Positions 14,806-23,647 of a DNA stretch of 28,533 bases are shown piece after piece; the first letter of the stretch is position 1, and each line of letters begins with the position of its first letter. The position numbers were made by a program, and so were the translations under genes. The stretch lies in the NCBI GenBank assembly GCA_035650495.1, contig DASRHK010000128.1, positions 1-28,533 of the forward strand. The letters run 5' to 3'. The DNA is from DASRHK01 sp035650495. Its GTDB lineage: Bacteria > Pseudomonadota > Gammaproteobacteria > Nevskiales > Nevskiaceae. The notes beneath the pieces were generated by a model, which searched no databases, was not told where the DNA came from, and saw only the letters and a program-made list of their open reading frames with translations.

Positions 14806-15253
14806 GCGGCAGCGTCACCGACGACAGCCAGAAGCGTGCGAGATTCTTCACGACGTCGAGGAATTCGGTGAAGCCGATCGGCTTGGTGATGAACGCGTTC
14901 GCGCCGAGACCGTAGCTCCTGACGATGTCCCGCTCGGCGTCGGACGTGGTGAGCATGATCACCGGGATGCGCTTGAGCTCCGGATGCGCCTTGATCTCCG
15001 CGAGCGCCTCCAGGCCCGTCTTCCGCGGCATGTTGATGTCGAGCAGGATCACCATCGCGCCGGAAGGCTCGCCGCGCGACGCATAGCGACCGCTGCGCAG
15101 CAGGTACTCCATCAGCTCGTCGCCGTCGGTGAGCTCGACGACCGGGTTGGCGACCTCGGCCTTGCGGAACGCTGTGGTGGCGAGCAGGCGATCGACCGGA
15201 TTGTCGTCGACGATCAGGACGGCCGGCAGGATGCCGTGGCGGGAAGGCGACAT
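14747..15253 (-). CDS. Rcp1-type single-domain response regulator
   Basis: 168 residues: one receiver domain (about 10-145) plus an Ala/Ser-rich tail. Acid pocket IVDDNP, phospho-acceptor Asp72 (LLDINMP), switch Thr102-Thr103, Lys124 in TKP. The insertion after the acidic patch (DGDELMEYLLRSG) is typical of Rcp1-like regulators that pair with phytochrome-type or PAS kinases having an HDLQEPLR phospho-acceptor motif. Such a sensor is encoded immediately upstream, with its TAA 6 bases before this ATG, so they form an operon. The 3' end of this gene lies inside the last 59 bases of the convergent rpoN gene. Confidence 0.9.
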   Translation of the reverse strand: MSPSRHGILPAVLIVDDNPVDRLLATTAFRKAEVANPVVELTDGDELMEYLLRSGRYASRGEPSGAMVILLDINMPRKTGLEALAEIKAHPELKRIPVIMLTTSDAERDIVRSYGLGANAFITKPIGFTEFLDVVKNLARFWLSSVTLPPTPCAASPQAAAASASGTS

Positions 15254-15259
15254 CGCCCG

Positions 15260-16231
15260 TTATCGATCGGCTGGCGTGGCGAGGTGGCGCCGCCGCAGCT
15301 CGCCGATCTGGTCCTTCATCCGCCGCGCGGCCTGCTCGATGAACTCCATCGCCTGCTTCGACGACGGGTCCAGCTTGCCCTCGAGGTTCATCGCGAGGAT
15401 CTGCACGAAGCTCGCGATCGTGCGCAGCGGCTCCTGGAGATCGTGGGCGGCGTGGCGCGCGAACTGCTCGAGGTCGGCGTTCGCGCGCTCGAGCAGCGTC
15501 GCGTGCTCGATCACCGCGTTCTCGGCGAGCTTGCGATCGGTGATGTCCTGGCACACGCCCGTGAGGCGCAGCAGCTTGCCGGAGGCATCGACCACCGGAT
15601 ACGCCCAGGTGTGCAGATAGCGCAGCGCGCCGTCGGAGCGATAGATGCGCTCGTCGTGCGAGTACGGCTCGTGATCGTGGAACGCGGCGTTGGTCGCGTC
15701 GATCACCCGCTGGCGATCGTCGGGATGCACGCGCGTCAGGTAGTCCTGATAGGTCGGCACGTGCGTTCGCGGATCGAGCGCGTAAATCCGGAAGAGCTCG
15801 GGGCTCCAGCTCGCGTGCGGCTGGGTGACGTCCCAGTCCCACACGCCGAGATGCGCGACGCCTTGCGTGTCGACCAGCAACGCCTCGCTGCGGCGCAGGC
15901 GGTCTTCCTCGCGCTTGCGATCGTCGATGTCGATGACGTGCGCGAAGATCTCGTCCGAGCGGCCGTCGGGACCCGCCGGGCTCAGGACGATCAGGCGCCA
16001 GACCGGCGCGCCGCTCTCGCGCAGCATCGGCGCGTCGAGCTGCAGCGTCACGCCTTCGCGCGCGACGGTGGCGATCGCCTGCTCGATGCGCGCCCGCGAC
16101 GATTCGGCAAAGCCTGCGGCGAGCAGCGGGCTGAACGTGCGATTGCCTTCGATCACGCGGCCTTCGCGATCGACGAGCGCGATCAGGAGCGGGCTCTGCG
16201 CAGCCAGGTCGAACAACGCGGGGACGTTCAT
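15260..16231 (-). CDS. PAS-PAS-HisKA sensor lacking the ATPase domain
   Basis: 323 residues from ATG 16231 (GTG 16237 is an alternative). Two PAS domains: about 5-105, ending in the VIDIDDRKREE linker, and about 115-235, with a PAS core (WDWDVTQPHASWSPELFRIYAL) and a PAC segment ending CQDITDRKLAE. Then comes a HisKA dimerisation helix with phospho-acceptor His263 in AAHDLQEPLRTI. The protein stops about 60 residues later (...ELRRRHLATPADR), where a HATPase_c domain with N, G1 and G2 boxes would normally begin, so it cannot bind ATP by itself. I find no ATPase module in any downstream frame. Followed by an Rcp1-type receiver gene. It may signal through another kinase or act as a phosphotransfer or dimerisation partner. 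Confidence 0.85.
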   Translation of the reverse strand: MNVPALFDLAAQSPLLIALVDREGRVIEGNRTFSPLLAAGFAESSRARIEQAIATVAREGVTLQLDAPMLRESGAPVWRLIVLSPAGPDGRSDEIFAHVIDIDDRKREEDRLRRSEALLVDTQGVAHLGVWDWDVTQPHASWSPELFRIYALDPRTHVPTYQDYLTRVHPDDRQRVIDATNAAFHDHEPYSHDERIYRSDGALRYLHTWAYPVVDASGKLLRLTGVCQDITDRKLAENAVIEHATLLERANADLEQFARHAAHDLQEPLRTIASFVQILAMNLEGKLDPSSKQAMEFIEQAARRMKDQIGELRRRHLATPADR

Positions 16232-16279
16232 GGCCACCGGATGGGAGACGGCGTCGCGGGATCGCGACGGCGCACTGCG

Positions 16280-16285
16280 ACTATA
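16280..16285 (-). promoter_or_regulatory. Probable sigma-70 -10 box for the sensor/receiver operon
   Basis: The minus strand reads TATAGT (5/6 match to TATAAT), with a weak CTGAGG -35 at 17 bases. The predicted transcript start near 16273 lies about 42 bases before ATG 16231. It sits in an 89-base gap that separates this operon from the upstream receiver gene. Confidence 0.45.
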
Positions 16286-16326
16286 CGGAGTGCGCGCCGC
16301 GCCCTCAGTAGAGAGTTGTTACCGGG

Positions 16327-16689
16327 TCAGTGCGTCAGGAGCTTGGTGAGCTGATCGGCCGTCGCCGGCTTCGACACGACCGAATCGAAGCCCACCTCGT
16401 CGGCCACTTCGAGGAAGGCCGGCTGGGTGAAGGCGGTGAGCGCGACGATCCGCGCGTCCAGCGACAGGTTGCGCAGTGCGCGCGCAACCGCGAACCCGTC
16501 GACGTTGGGCATGACCAGGTCGAGCAGGATCAGGTCGGGCCTGAACGCGAGCGCGGCCTGGACGCCGGCGACGCCGTCGTAGGCGGTGGTGACCTCATGG
16601 CCGAGCAGCCGGATCAGCGTCGCGAGCGTCTCCGCCGCGGTGCGGTTGTCGTCGATGATCAGGACTCGGCGTGGTGTCGCGTCGGACAT
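16327..16689 (-). CDS. Single-domain response regulator
   Basis: 120 residues, a bare receiver domain; ATG at 16689 after an excellent AGGAGGGG ribosome binding site. Acidic pair IIDDN (Asp13-14), phospho-acceptor Asp57 (LLDLVMP), switch Thr85 (VALTAF), Lys107 in SKP: complete and phosphorylatable. The sequence resembles the C-terminal receivers of hybrid histidine kinases (MPNVDGFAVAR) rather than the Rcp1 type encoded downstream. It lies 95 bases upstream of the ATPase-less sensor on the same strand, with a possible separate promoter between them. The output pathway is unknown. Confidence 0.9.
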   Translation of the reverse strand: MSDATPRRVLIIDDNRTAAETLATLIRLLGHEVTTAYDGVAGVQAALAFRPDLILLDLVMPNVDGFAVARALRNLSLDARIVALTAFTQPAFLEVADEVGFDSVVSKPATADQLTKLLTH

Positions 16690-16819
16690 GATTGCCCCTC
16701 CTGCCCGCCAAGGTAGCCCAGACGCAAGCGGCGTTCTGTACGGTCGCCACCTCAGGACTGGAACCACCTTGCGGCACGCGCGTCTGAACTACACGGGACC
16801 CGCGCCCGAGGAGGTTGCC

Positions 16820-17308
16820 ATGCACGACGACGCCCTTGCCCTGCTCCACGACGATCACGAGCGCGTGAAGCAGCTGTTCGCACAGTTCGACCAATCCCGC
16901 GAGCGCCGCAACGAGATCGTCGAGCAGGCGTGCAGCGCGCTGTCCGCGCACACGCAGCTCGAAGAGTCGCTGTTCTATCCGGCCGCGCAGGAGCACATCC
17001 GCCGCGGCAATCTCGTCGAGGAAGCGCGAGTCGAGCACGACTCGGTGAAGCAGCTCATCAGCAAACTGCAGAGCGGATTGCTCGACGACGCGGCGCGCGA
17101 CGCGACGTTCCGCGTGATGGCACGCATGGTCGCGCAGCACATCGCGCAGGAAGAACAGGAGCTGTTCCCGGAAGTGCGCGCGTCCGATCTCGACCTCGCC
17201 GCGCTCGGCGAGAAGATGCGCAGCCAGCATCAGGATCTGCAGGAGCATCCGGTGCTCACCACCGGACAGCACAGCACGGCGCGCGCGTCGCACGAGCCGG
17301 CGTCCTGA
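16820..17308 (+). CDS. Hemerythrin HHE-domain protein
   Basis: 162 residues; ATG 16820 after a textbook GAGGAGG ribosome binding site. A four-helix bundle with the diiron ligand pattern: His13, His44 with Glu48 (HTQLEE), His73 (VEHD), His107 with Glu111 (HIAQEE), covering about 1-120; the C-terminal 40 residues are polar and His-rich. Cytoplasmic. Bacterial HHE proteins of this size bind O2 or NO, or take part in iron-sulfur repair and stress defence; the exact role is open. Its transcript ends at the strong hairpin at 17325-17346. A sigma-54-like site upstream has the wrong spacing. Confidence 0.9.
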   Translation: MHDDALALLHDDHERVKQLFAQFDQSRERRNEIVEQACSALSAHTQLEESLFYPAAQEHIRRGNLVEEARVEHDSVKQLISKLQSGLLDDAARDATFRVMARMVAQHIAQEEQELFPEVRASDLDLAALGEKMRSQHQDLQEHPVLTTGQHSTARASHEPAS

Positions 17309-17324
17309 GACGGCGGCAATAGAA

Positions 17325-17346
17325 AAGGCGGCCCGAAGGCCGCCTT
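17325..17346 (-). terminator. Rho-independent terminator, probably bidirectional
   Basis: Perfect 9-bp stem (AAGGCGGCC 17325-17333 with GGCCGCCTT 17338-17346). On the minus strand the loop is TTCG, an extra-stable tetraloop, and the stem is followed by TTTTCTATT, giving a strong terminator for the 97-residue gene. On the plus strand the stem ends the hemerythrin transcript but has only two T residues, so it is weaker in that direction. Confidence 0.85.
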
Positions 17347-17363
17347 GGATTCCACGCGACGGT

Positions 17364-17657
17364 CTACTCGTCCGTCTTCACCTTGGCTTTCGCTTCGGCG
17401 GAGGCGCCGCTGTCGTCGTCGCTGTCCGACTTCGCCTTCACGCCGCTGTGCTCGGTCGTGCTCTTGATCGTCGTCTTGTGCTTGTGATGCTTGATCTTGG
17501 TTTCGGTCGTGCTCTTGCCGACGTCCGCTTCGGCCTCGTGCGACGCGATGTCCGGGTCGGTGCTGGCGCCAGCCTCGACCTTCACGTCGTCCGCGAACGC
17601 AGGCGCGGCGGACAGGACCAGGGAGAACGCAAGTCCGGACAGAAACTTCTTGTTCAT
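17364..17657 (-). CDS. Small exported highly charged protein
   Basis: 97 residues; ATG at 17657 with a GGAGG ribosome binding site at good spacing. A signal peptide (1-22, ending APAFA) is followed by a mature chain made almost only of Asp, Glu, Lys, Ser, Thr and Ala, with a His/Lys cluster (KHHKHKTT, about 56-63) and a DSDDDSG acidic run. It is certainly low complexity and probably disordered in the periplasm. I recognise no family. Candidate roles are metal or polyphosphate binding or a stress-linked hydrophilin, all speculative. Downstream of it is the strong terminator at 17325-17346, so it ends its own transcript. Confidence 0.7.
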   Translation of the reverse strand: MNKKFLSGLAFSLVLSAAPAFADDVKVEAGASTDPDIASHEAEADVGKSTTETKIKHHKHKTTIKSTTEHSGVKAKSDSDDDSGASAEAKAKVKTDE

Positions 17658-19847
17658 GTGTGCCTCCGATGTGCGACGGCTCCCGCCGCCTGTCTTCCTT
17701 TGACCGCCGCGCGTGCGAATCTGCTCTCGCTTCACGGCGACGACGGCGTGGCCTTCCGATGCGGCAGGACGCCCTCCTGCTCGAGCTCTTCCTTGCTCGG
17801 CGGCGCGCCCTTCAGCGGCGATGAGCCCGGCTTCTGCGATCGAGCATCCGCCGGCGCCTGCTGCATCTCCGCCGGTGCGACTTCGGCGGATGCCGGCATC
17901 GGCGTCGTGCGCGAAGCCAGGCGCGTGCTCTGCTCGACCGCCGCGACCAGCTGGCCGCAGTTCTCGTCGTAGCCCTTCTTCGTCTCGATCAGCGGAATCA
18001 GCGCGGCGACCGGATTCACCGCGGCGCCGAGCACCGCCGCGAGTCCGCCTTTGATCACGGTGCCCGCGTCCGGCCGCACTTTCGGATTCTTGAACGTGCC
18101 GGTGACGTGCAGCGGCGCACGCAGGCGCACGAGGCTCCAGGTCTTGGGCAGCGGATGGATGCTGATGTCGGTCTTCTCCTCGCGCAGGTTGAGCTCGCCG
18201 CCGATGTGGATATTGGTCTTGGTGGTGTCGATCACGAACGCGCGCGACTGTGCGATGCCGTCGTCGATGTGGAAGTCGGCGACCGCGCAGCGCAGCGGCA
18301 CGTCGTGGTCGCCGCCGAACAGGTATTTCAGGATCGGCGGCGCGTCGAGGTCGATCGCCGACAGGATGAGCGCGCTCACCTGCCCGCCGCTGGTCGCAAC
18401 GCCGAGCTCGCCGTTGCCGTGCGCCGCCATCTCGGCGACCGAATTGCCGACGCCCTTGAACTCGATCTTGCCGCCGAGCACGCCGACGGTGGTCGCGACC
18501 TTCGGTGATTTCGGGAATAGCTTCGACAGCTGCAGATTCCGGACCTCGGCCTTCGCCGCGACCTTGAGCTTGTCCTCGCGCGCGTCGATGCCGATGTTGG
18601 TCGCGATCTTGCCGCCGGCGACGCCGAAGTTGAGCGGATCGAGCGTCAGGTCGCCGTCCTTCAGGATCAGGTGCGCCTGCAGATTGTCGATCGGTGACTT
18701 GAAGTTGCGGATGCTCTCGCCGGTGTACTTCACGTCCGCGTCCATCGTGCGCAGCTTGTCGAGATGGATCGGATCGCTCGGCAGCATGCGCGGCGACGCA
18801 GCTTCCTCCGCCGCTTTCTTCTGCTGCTGCGGCGACGCCGTCTCGCCCGGGCCTGCGCTCGGCGTCGCGCCGATGAAGCCCGCGAGGTCGTTCATGTCGA
18901 GCACGTGCGAGCGCAGGTCGGCCTTGATCGACGGGCGATTGTTCGCGTAGGAGACGTCGGCGTCGCCGCCGAGATCGCTGTCGCCGACGCGGCCGTCGAA
19001 GCCGTGCAGCATCCACACGCCGTCCTTGAGCTGCAGGCGGCCGCTCAGCTTGTACGGCGGCGTCGCGGGCAGCGACAGCCCGATCAACGGATACAGCTCC
19101 TCCATCGAGTCGCCGTGCACGTCGAGCTTGAGATCGGCAGCTTTCAGCTCGGTGAGACCCGTGACCGTGCCTTCGACCTTGCCCGCCGTCGAGCCCGCGT
19201 GGAACTCGGCCTTGAACGGATACGCCTCTTCGGTGCGCATCAGCGTGAGCACGCCGCCACCGCCCGCATCGGCGCCAGCCGTGAAGCCCTTGTACTTGCC
19301 GTGCGCGACGGCCGTGAGCACGTCCTTCGCCTGCGAGCCTTCGGAGGAGAGATCGACCGCGAGATCGGTTTTCTGATTCGGATCGAAGTAAGTGAGCCTG
19401 CCGCGATCGACGGTGAGGTGCTGCACGGTCGGCGCGAGCGACTGCTGCCCTTCCGCATCGGGTGGCTGGTCGGGATGCAGCATCCAGTTCGGCGTGTTCT
19501 TGTCGCTGATCTGCAGCGCGATCACCGGGGCGACCAGCCGCACGTCGGGCAGCACGACCTCCTTGTGGAACAGCGGGAACAGCGAAACGGTGAACGAGAT
19601 CTCGTCCGCCGTGAGCATCTGATCCTCGCGCGCCCAGTCCGGATTGTCGAAGCGCACGCCGCTCGCCACGATGCGCGGCGGCCAGCTGTACTTCACGTCG
19701 AGATGCGCCATCTCGAAATGCCGGCCGGTGGCGTCGCTGATCTTGCGATCGATCGGCCCGCGCAGCAGATCCCACGGGAAGAAGACGACGATCAGGATCA
19801 GCGCGACGAGGACGCCGAGCGTCCACGCGAGCGCGCGATGGGAATGC

Positions 19848-21287
<1,440 letters not shown>

Positions 21288-21302
21288 CTTCGATTCGCTG
21301 CG

Positions 21303-21503
21303 TCAGTGCGCGCGCCGCGCGTCGCCGTTGGCGGCGTCTTCGGCCTTTTCCGTCGCCTTGCGCACGACCTTGCGCGCGGTGCGCTTGGCGGTGCGCGCGA
21401 CGCGGGAATCGTCGGGCTGCGTGCGCAGCGTCTTGATCAGGAATGCGCCGGCGGCGGCCGCGGAAGCCATCGCCACCAACCGCCAGAAACTACGCGTCAG
21501 CAT
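21303..21503 (-). CDS. 66-residue basic membrane-anchored protein
   Basis: 66 residues; ATG at 21503 preceded by an AAGGAGAT ribosome binding site. One short hydrophobic segment (about 8-24, LVAMASAAAAGAFLI) is followed by a very basic amphipathic helix (VARTAKRTARKVVRKATEKAEDAA). No named family recognised. It is the fourth gene of the yqjD-yqjE-yqjK-like operon, 16 bases after the yqjK-like stop. Like YqjD it pairs a membrane segment with a charged helix, and could attach nucleic acid, ribosomes or acidic lipid to the inner membrane. That role is an inference. Confidence 0.7.
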   Translation of the reverse strand: MLTRSFWRLVAMASAAAAGAFLIKTLRTQPDDSRVARTAKRTARKVVRKATEKAEDAANGDARRAH

Positions 21504-21519
21504 GGTGAATCTCCTTGTC

Positions 21520-21840
21520 TCACTTCATCGGCGGGACCGGCGACGGCGCCGCCGGACCCCGCAGGAACTGGTAGCCACGCCACACCTGCAACAGGAGGCT
21601 GAGCCAGCCCGTGCGCTGACGGCGGCTCAGGCGCCGCACCGCGACCGCGGCGAGCAGCAGCTCGGCAGCGGCCCATGCGATCACCGGCAAAGCTTCGGCG
21701 GCGATGCGCACGCGATGCTCGGCGCGATCGAGCGCGCGCAGCTGCGGCTGCAAGCCCTGCGCGGCGCGGATCAGCGCCACCCGATCGCGCTGCAGTTTCG
21801 CGGTGAGCTCTTCGTGACGTTCATCCAGATGTCGGGTCAT
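21520..21840 (-). CDS. YqjK-like protein
   Basis: 106 residues. ATG at 21840 overlaps the previous stop as ATGA, so it is coupled to yqjE. Residues 1-45 form a charged coiled-coil-like helix (RHLDERHEELTAKLQRDR...), followed by a hydrophobic stretch (about 49-68), a basic RRLSRRQR segment, and a WRGYQFL motif near the end. Size, position directly after yqjE and the pattern of charged helix then basic tail match the YqjK family of enterobacteria and betaproteobacteria. Molecular function is unknown; the operon is generally linked with stationary phase and stress in E. coli. Confidence 0.65.
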   Translation of the reverse strand: MTRHLDERHEELTAKLQRDRVALIRAAQGLQPQLRALDRAEHRVRIAAEALPVIAWAAAELLLAAVAVRRLSRRQRTGWLSLLLQVWRGYQFLRGPAAPSPVPPMK

Positions 21841-22226
21841 GACTTGCTCGCGTTGGCCACGGTGGGATGCAGCAGGCTCGATCGCTCGTTGCGCTTGCGT
21901 TGATACGACACGATCAGGAGACCGGTACCGATGAATGCCGCCAGCACTACGCCGGAGATCACCTGCAGGCGCCATGCGGTATCCCAGAACACCGCGATCA
22001 GCAGTACCGCCAGCACTTCGAGCGTGAAGAAGCCGAGCAGCGCTGCGCAGAATCCGCGCACCAGCAAGGCACCGATGCGCGCGCCTTCGTGCGCGGCTTC
22101 CCAGCGCAGCAGATCGACACGATCCTCGACGAACTGCAGCAGGCCGGTCGCGAGCTCGTTCAGCGTGTCCGAGAGCTTCGGGCTCGGCGCGGTGGCGAGC
22201 CTGGGATCAGCGTCGTCCGCCGGCAC
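21837..22226 (-). CDS. yqjE: YqjE-family phage-holin-superfamily membrane protein
   Basis: 129 residues from GTG 22226, chosen because a GGGAG ribosome binding site precedes it and because it overlaps the yqjD stop by only 20 bases; an ATG at 22262 would overlap by 56. An N-terminal amphipathic region (LSDTLNELATGLLQFVEDRVDLLRWEA) is followed by two membrane helices (about 50-75 and 83-108) and a basic C-terminus. This is the YqjE/DUF1469 holin-superfamily layout. It is the second gene of the operon that starts with yqjD. Its role is unclear; a membrane partner for YqjD is plausible. Confidence 0.82.
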   Translation of the reverse strand: MPADDADPRLATAPSPKLSDTLNELATGLLQFVEDRVDLLRWEAAHEGARIGALLVRGFCAALLGFFTLEVLAVLLIAVFWDTAWRLQVISGVVLAAFIGTGLLIVSYQRKRNERSSLLHPTVANASKS

Positions 22227-22527
22227 TGATGGCTCCCAGCAGCATGCCGACGAGGAACGCACCGGCGATCGACTGCCACGGCTTCTCGTGCACGAACTCG
22301 TCGGTGACCTTCATCGCGCGGCGCGTCTGGTCGATCGCGTATTCCTGCGCTTCGCGCAGCTGGTCGCGCGCTTCGTCGAGGCTCTCGAGCAGGCGCTCGC
22401 GCGCCGCGGTGACGCCGTCGCCCGAATAGCTGGCGGTGGCATGCAGCAGATCCTGCGCGTGCGTGGCGAGCGATTTGAAGTCGGAAAGGATCTTGTCGCG
22501 AGCCTGGCCGGGGGTGGTGTCTTTCAT
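22207..22527 (-). CDS. yqjD: DUF883 protein (YqjD/ElaB family), tail-anchored
   Basis: 106 residues; ATG at 22527 with an AGAGGAGA ribosome binding site. A long helical N-terminal region (1-80, with repeated Ala/Glu/Arg heptads) leads to the family motif HEKPWQSIAGAFLVGMLLG, a single C-terminal glycine-rich membrane anchor (about 84-104). E. coli YqjD, ElaB and YgaM have this layout; they attach to the inner membrane and bind ribosomes in stationary phase. It is the first gene of a six-gene minus-strand operon that continues through yqjE, yqjK-like, a small gene, the NtrC-type regulator and asmA. Its promoter must lie in 22528-22666. Confidence 0.88.
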   Translation of the reverse strand: MKDTTPGQARDKILSDFKSLATHAQDLLHATASYSGDGVTAARERLLESLDEARDQLREAQEYAIDQTRRAMKVTDEFVHEKPWQSIAGAFLVGMLLGAISAGGRR

Positions 22528-22628
22528 TTCCGCATCTCCTCTTGATTCGATTCGGCAGCGGCCTTTGCCGCCTTTGCATGAGACACACGGGAAACGAGCA
22601 AATTCGATGCGGCAAGAATTACCGGCTC

Positions 22629-22647
22629 GCGTGTAAACGTTACGCGC
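22629..22647. promoter_or_regulatory. Inverted repeat in the divergent promoter region, possible operator
   Basis: GCGTGTAA (22629-22636), spacer ACG, TTACGCGC (22640-22647): 8-base arms with one mismatch. It lies 20 bases before the GTG start of the receiver-less activator and 102 bases upstream of yqjD, in the only shared intergenic region (22528-22666). I see no good sigma-54 -24/-12 site on either strand in this region, so a regulator acting on sigma-70 promoters is the simplest reading. Confidence 0.35.
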
Positions 22648-22666
22648 AGGCCGCGGTCTGTAGAGA

Positions 22667-23647
22667 GTGGACACCTCGATCGAGCATCTTCTACTCGGAC
22701 GGTCGGCTGCGATCGAGGAGCTCGCGCGCCAGCTGCGCAAGGTCGCCCCGACTGACCTCAACGTGCTCATCACCGGCGAAAGCGGCGCCGGCAAGGAAGC
22801 CGTCGCCCAGGCCGTGCACGCGCTGTCCGCGCGGCACGACCGCCCGTTCATCCCGGTGAATTGCGGCGCGATCGCGCCGAGCCTGATCGAAGCCGAGCTG
22901 CTCGGCGCCGAGAAGGGCAGCTACACCGGCGCCGACCGCACGCGCATCGGCTACTTCGAGCGCGCGCACGGCGGCACGCTGCTGCTGGACGAGGTCACCG
23001 AGATGCCGCTCGACATGCAGGTGAAGCTGCTGCGCGTGCTGGAGAGCCGCAGCTTCCAGCGCGTCGGCGGCAGCGAGCTCGTCGAGGTCGACGTGCGCGT
23101 GCTGGCCTCGACCAATCGCGACGTCGAGAGCGCCGTGCGCGAAGGCCGCTTCCGCGAAGACCTCATGTACCGCCTCGCCGTGTTCCCGCTGCGGGTGCCG
23201 CCGCTGCGCGATCGTGCCGGCGACGTCGAGATCCTCGCGCTGCATTTCCTGGACGAGCTGAACCTGCGCGAAGACACCAGCAAGATGTTCTCGCGACAAT
23301 GCCTGCAGCAGCTCGCAGCGCATCCGTGGCCCGGCAACGTGCGCCAGCTCAAGAACGCCGTCAGCCGCGCGTTCATCCTCGCCGACCAGATCATCGACGC
23401 GCCGTTCACGCGCGCTGCCCCGCAACATCGTCGCCCCGCGCGGCGCGACGGGCACATCGACGTCGTCGTGGGCACGCCGCTCGCCGACGCGCAGCGCGAG
23501 CTGATCGAGGCGACGCTCGATCATTTCGACGGCGACAAGCGCGCGGCGGCGCAGGCGCTCGGGGTGTCGCTGAAGACGCTCTACAACCGCCTCGAGCTCT
23601 ATCGCGGTGACGGCACGTCGCTTGCGACGCTGCGCGAGGCATCATGA
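22667..23647 (+). CDS. Receiver-less sigma-54 activator (AAA+ plus Fis HTH)
   Basis: 326 residues from GTG 22667, with TAGAGA just upstream; no ATG precedes the AAA+ domain. No N-terminal sensory domain: the AAA+ module starts within 12 residues. Walker A GESGAGKE (37-44), sigma-54 loop GSYTGA (84-89, in place of GAFTGA), Walker B LLLDE (105-109), WPGNVRQLKN, then a Fis HTH (about 275-313) with AQALGVSLKTLYNRLELYR. Like PspF it should be active unless an outside partner restrains it. Its stop overlaps the egtD start as ATGA, so it is translated with the ergothioneine genes. It is closely related to the NtrC-type regulator on the other strand. Confidence 0.92.
   Translation: MDTSIEHLLLGRSAAIEELARQLRKVAPTDLNVLITGESGAGKEAVAQAVHALSARHDRPFIPVNCGAIAPSLIEAELLGAEKGSYTGADRTRIGYFERAHGGTLLLDEVTEMPLDMQVKLLRVLESRSFQRVGGSELVEVDVRVLASTNRDVESAVREGRFREDLMYRLAVFPLRVPPLRDRAGDVEILALHFLDELNLREDTSKMFSRQCLQQLAAHPWPGNVRQLKNAVSRAFILADQIIDAPFTRAAPQHRRPARRDGHIDVVVGTPLADAQRELIEATLDHFDGDKRAAAQALGVSLKTLYNRLELYRGDGTSLATLREAS

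Noticed and set aside
15000..15842. Frameshift explaining the missing ATPase domain of the PAS-HisKA protein
   Set aside because: The alternative minus-strand frame here is an Arg/Ala-rich shadow without N, G1 or G2 boxes, and an intact receiver gene starts directly after the stop.
16759..16772. Sigma-54-like site TGGAACCACCTTGC upstream of hemerythrin
   Set aside because: GG and GC are 9 bases apart instead of 10; sigma-54 rarely tolerates this. It may be a decayed site but is not supported.
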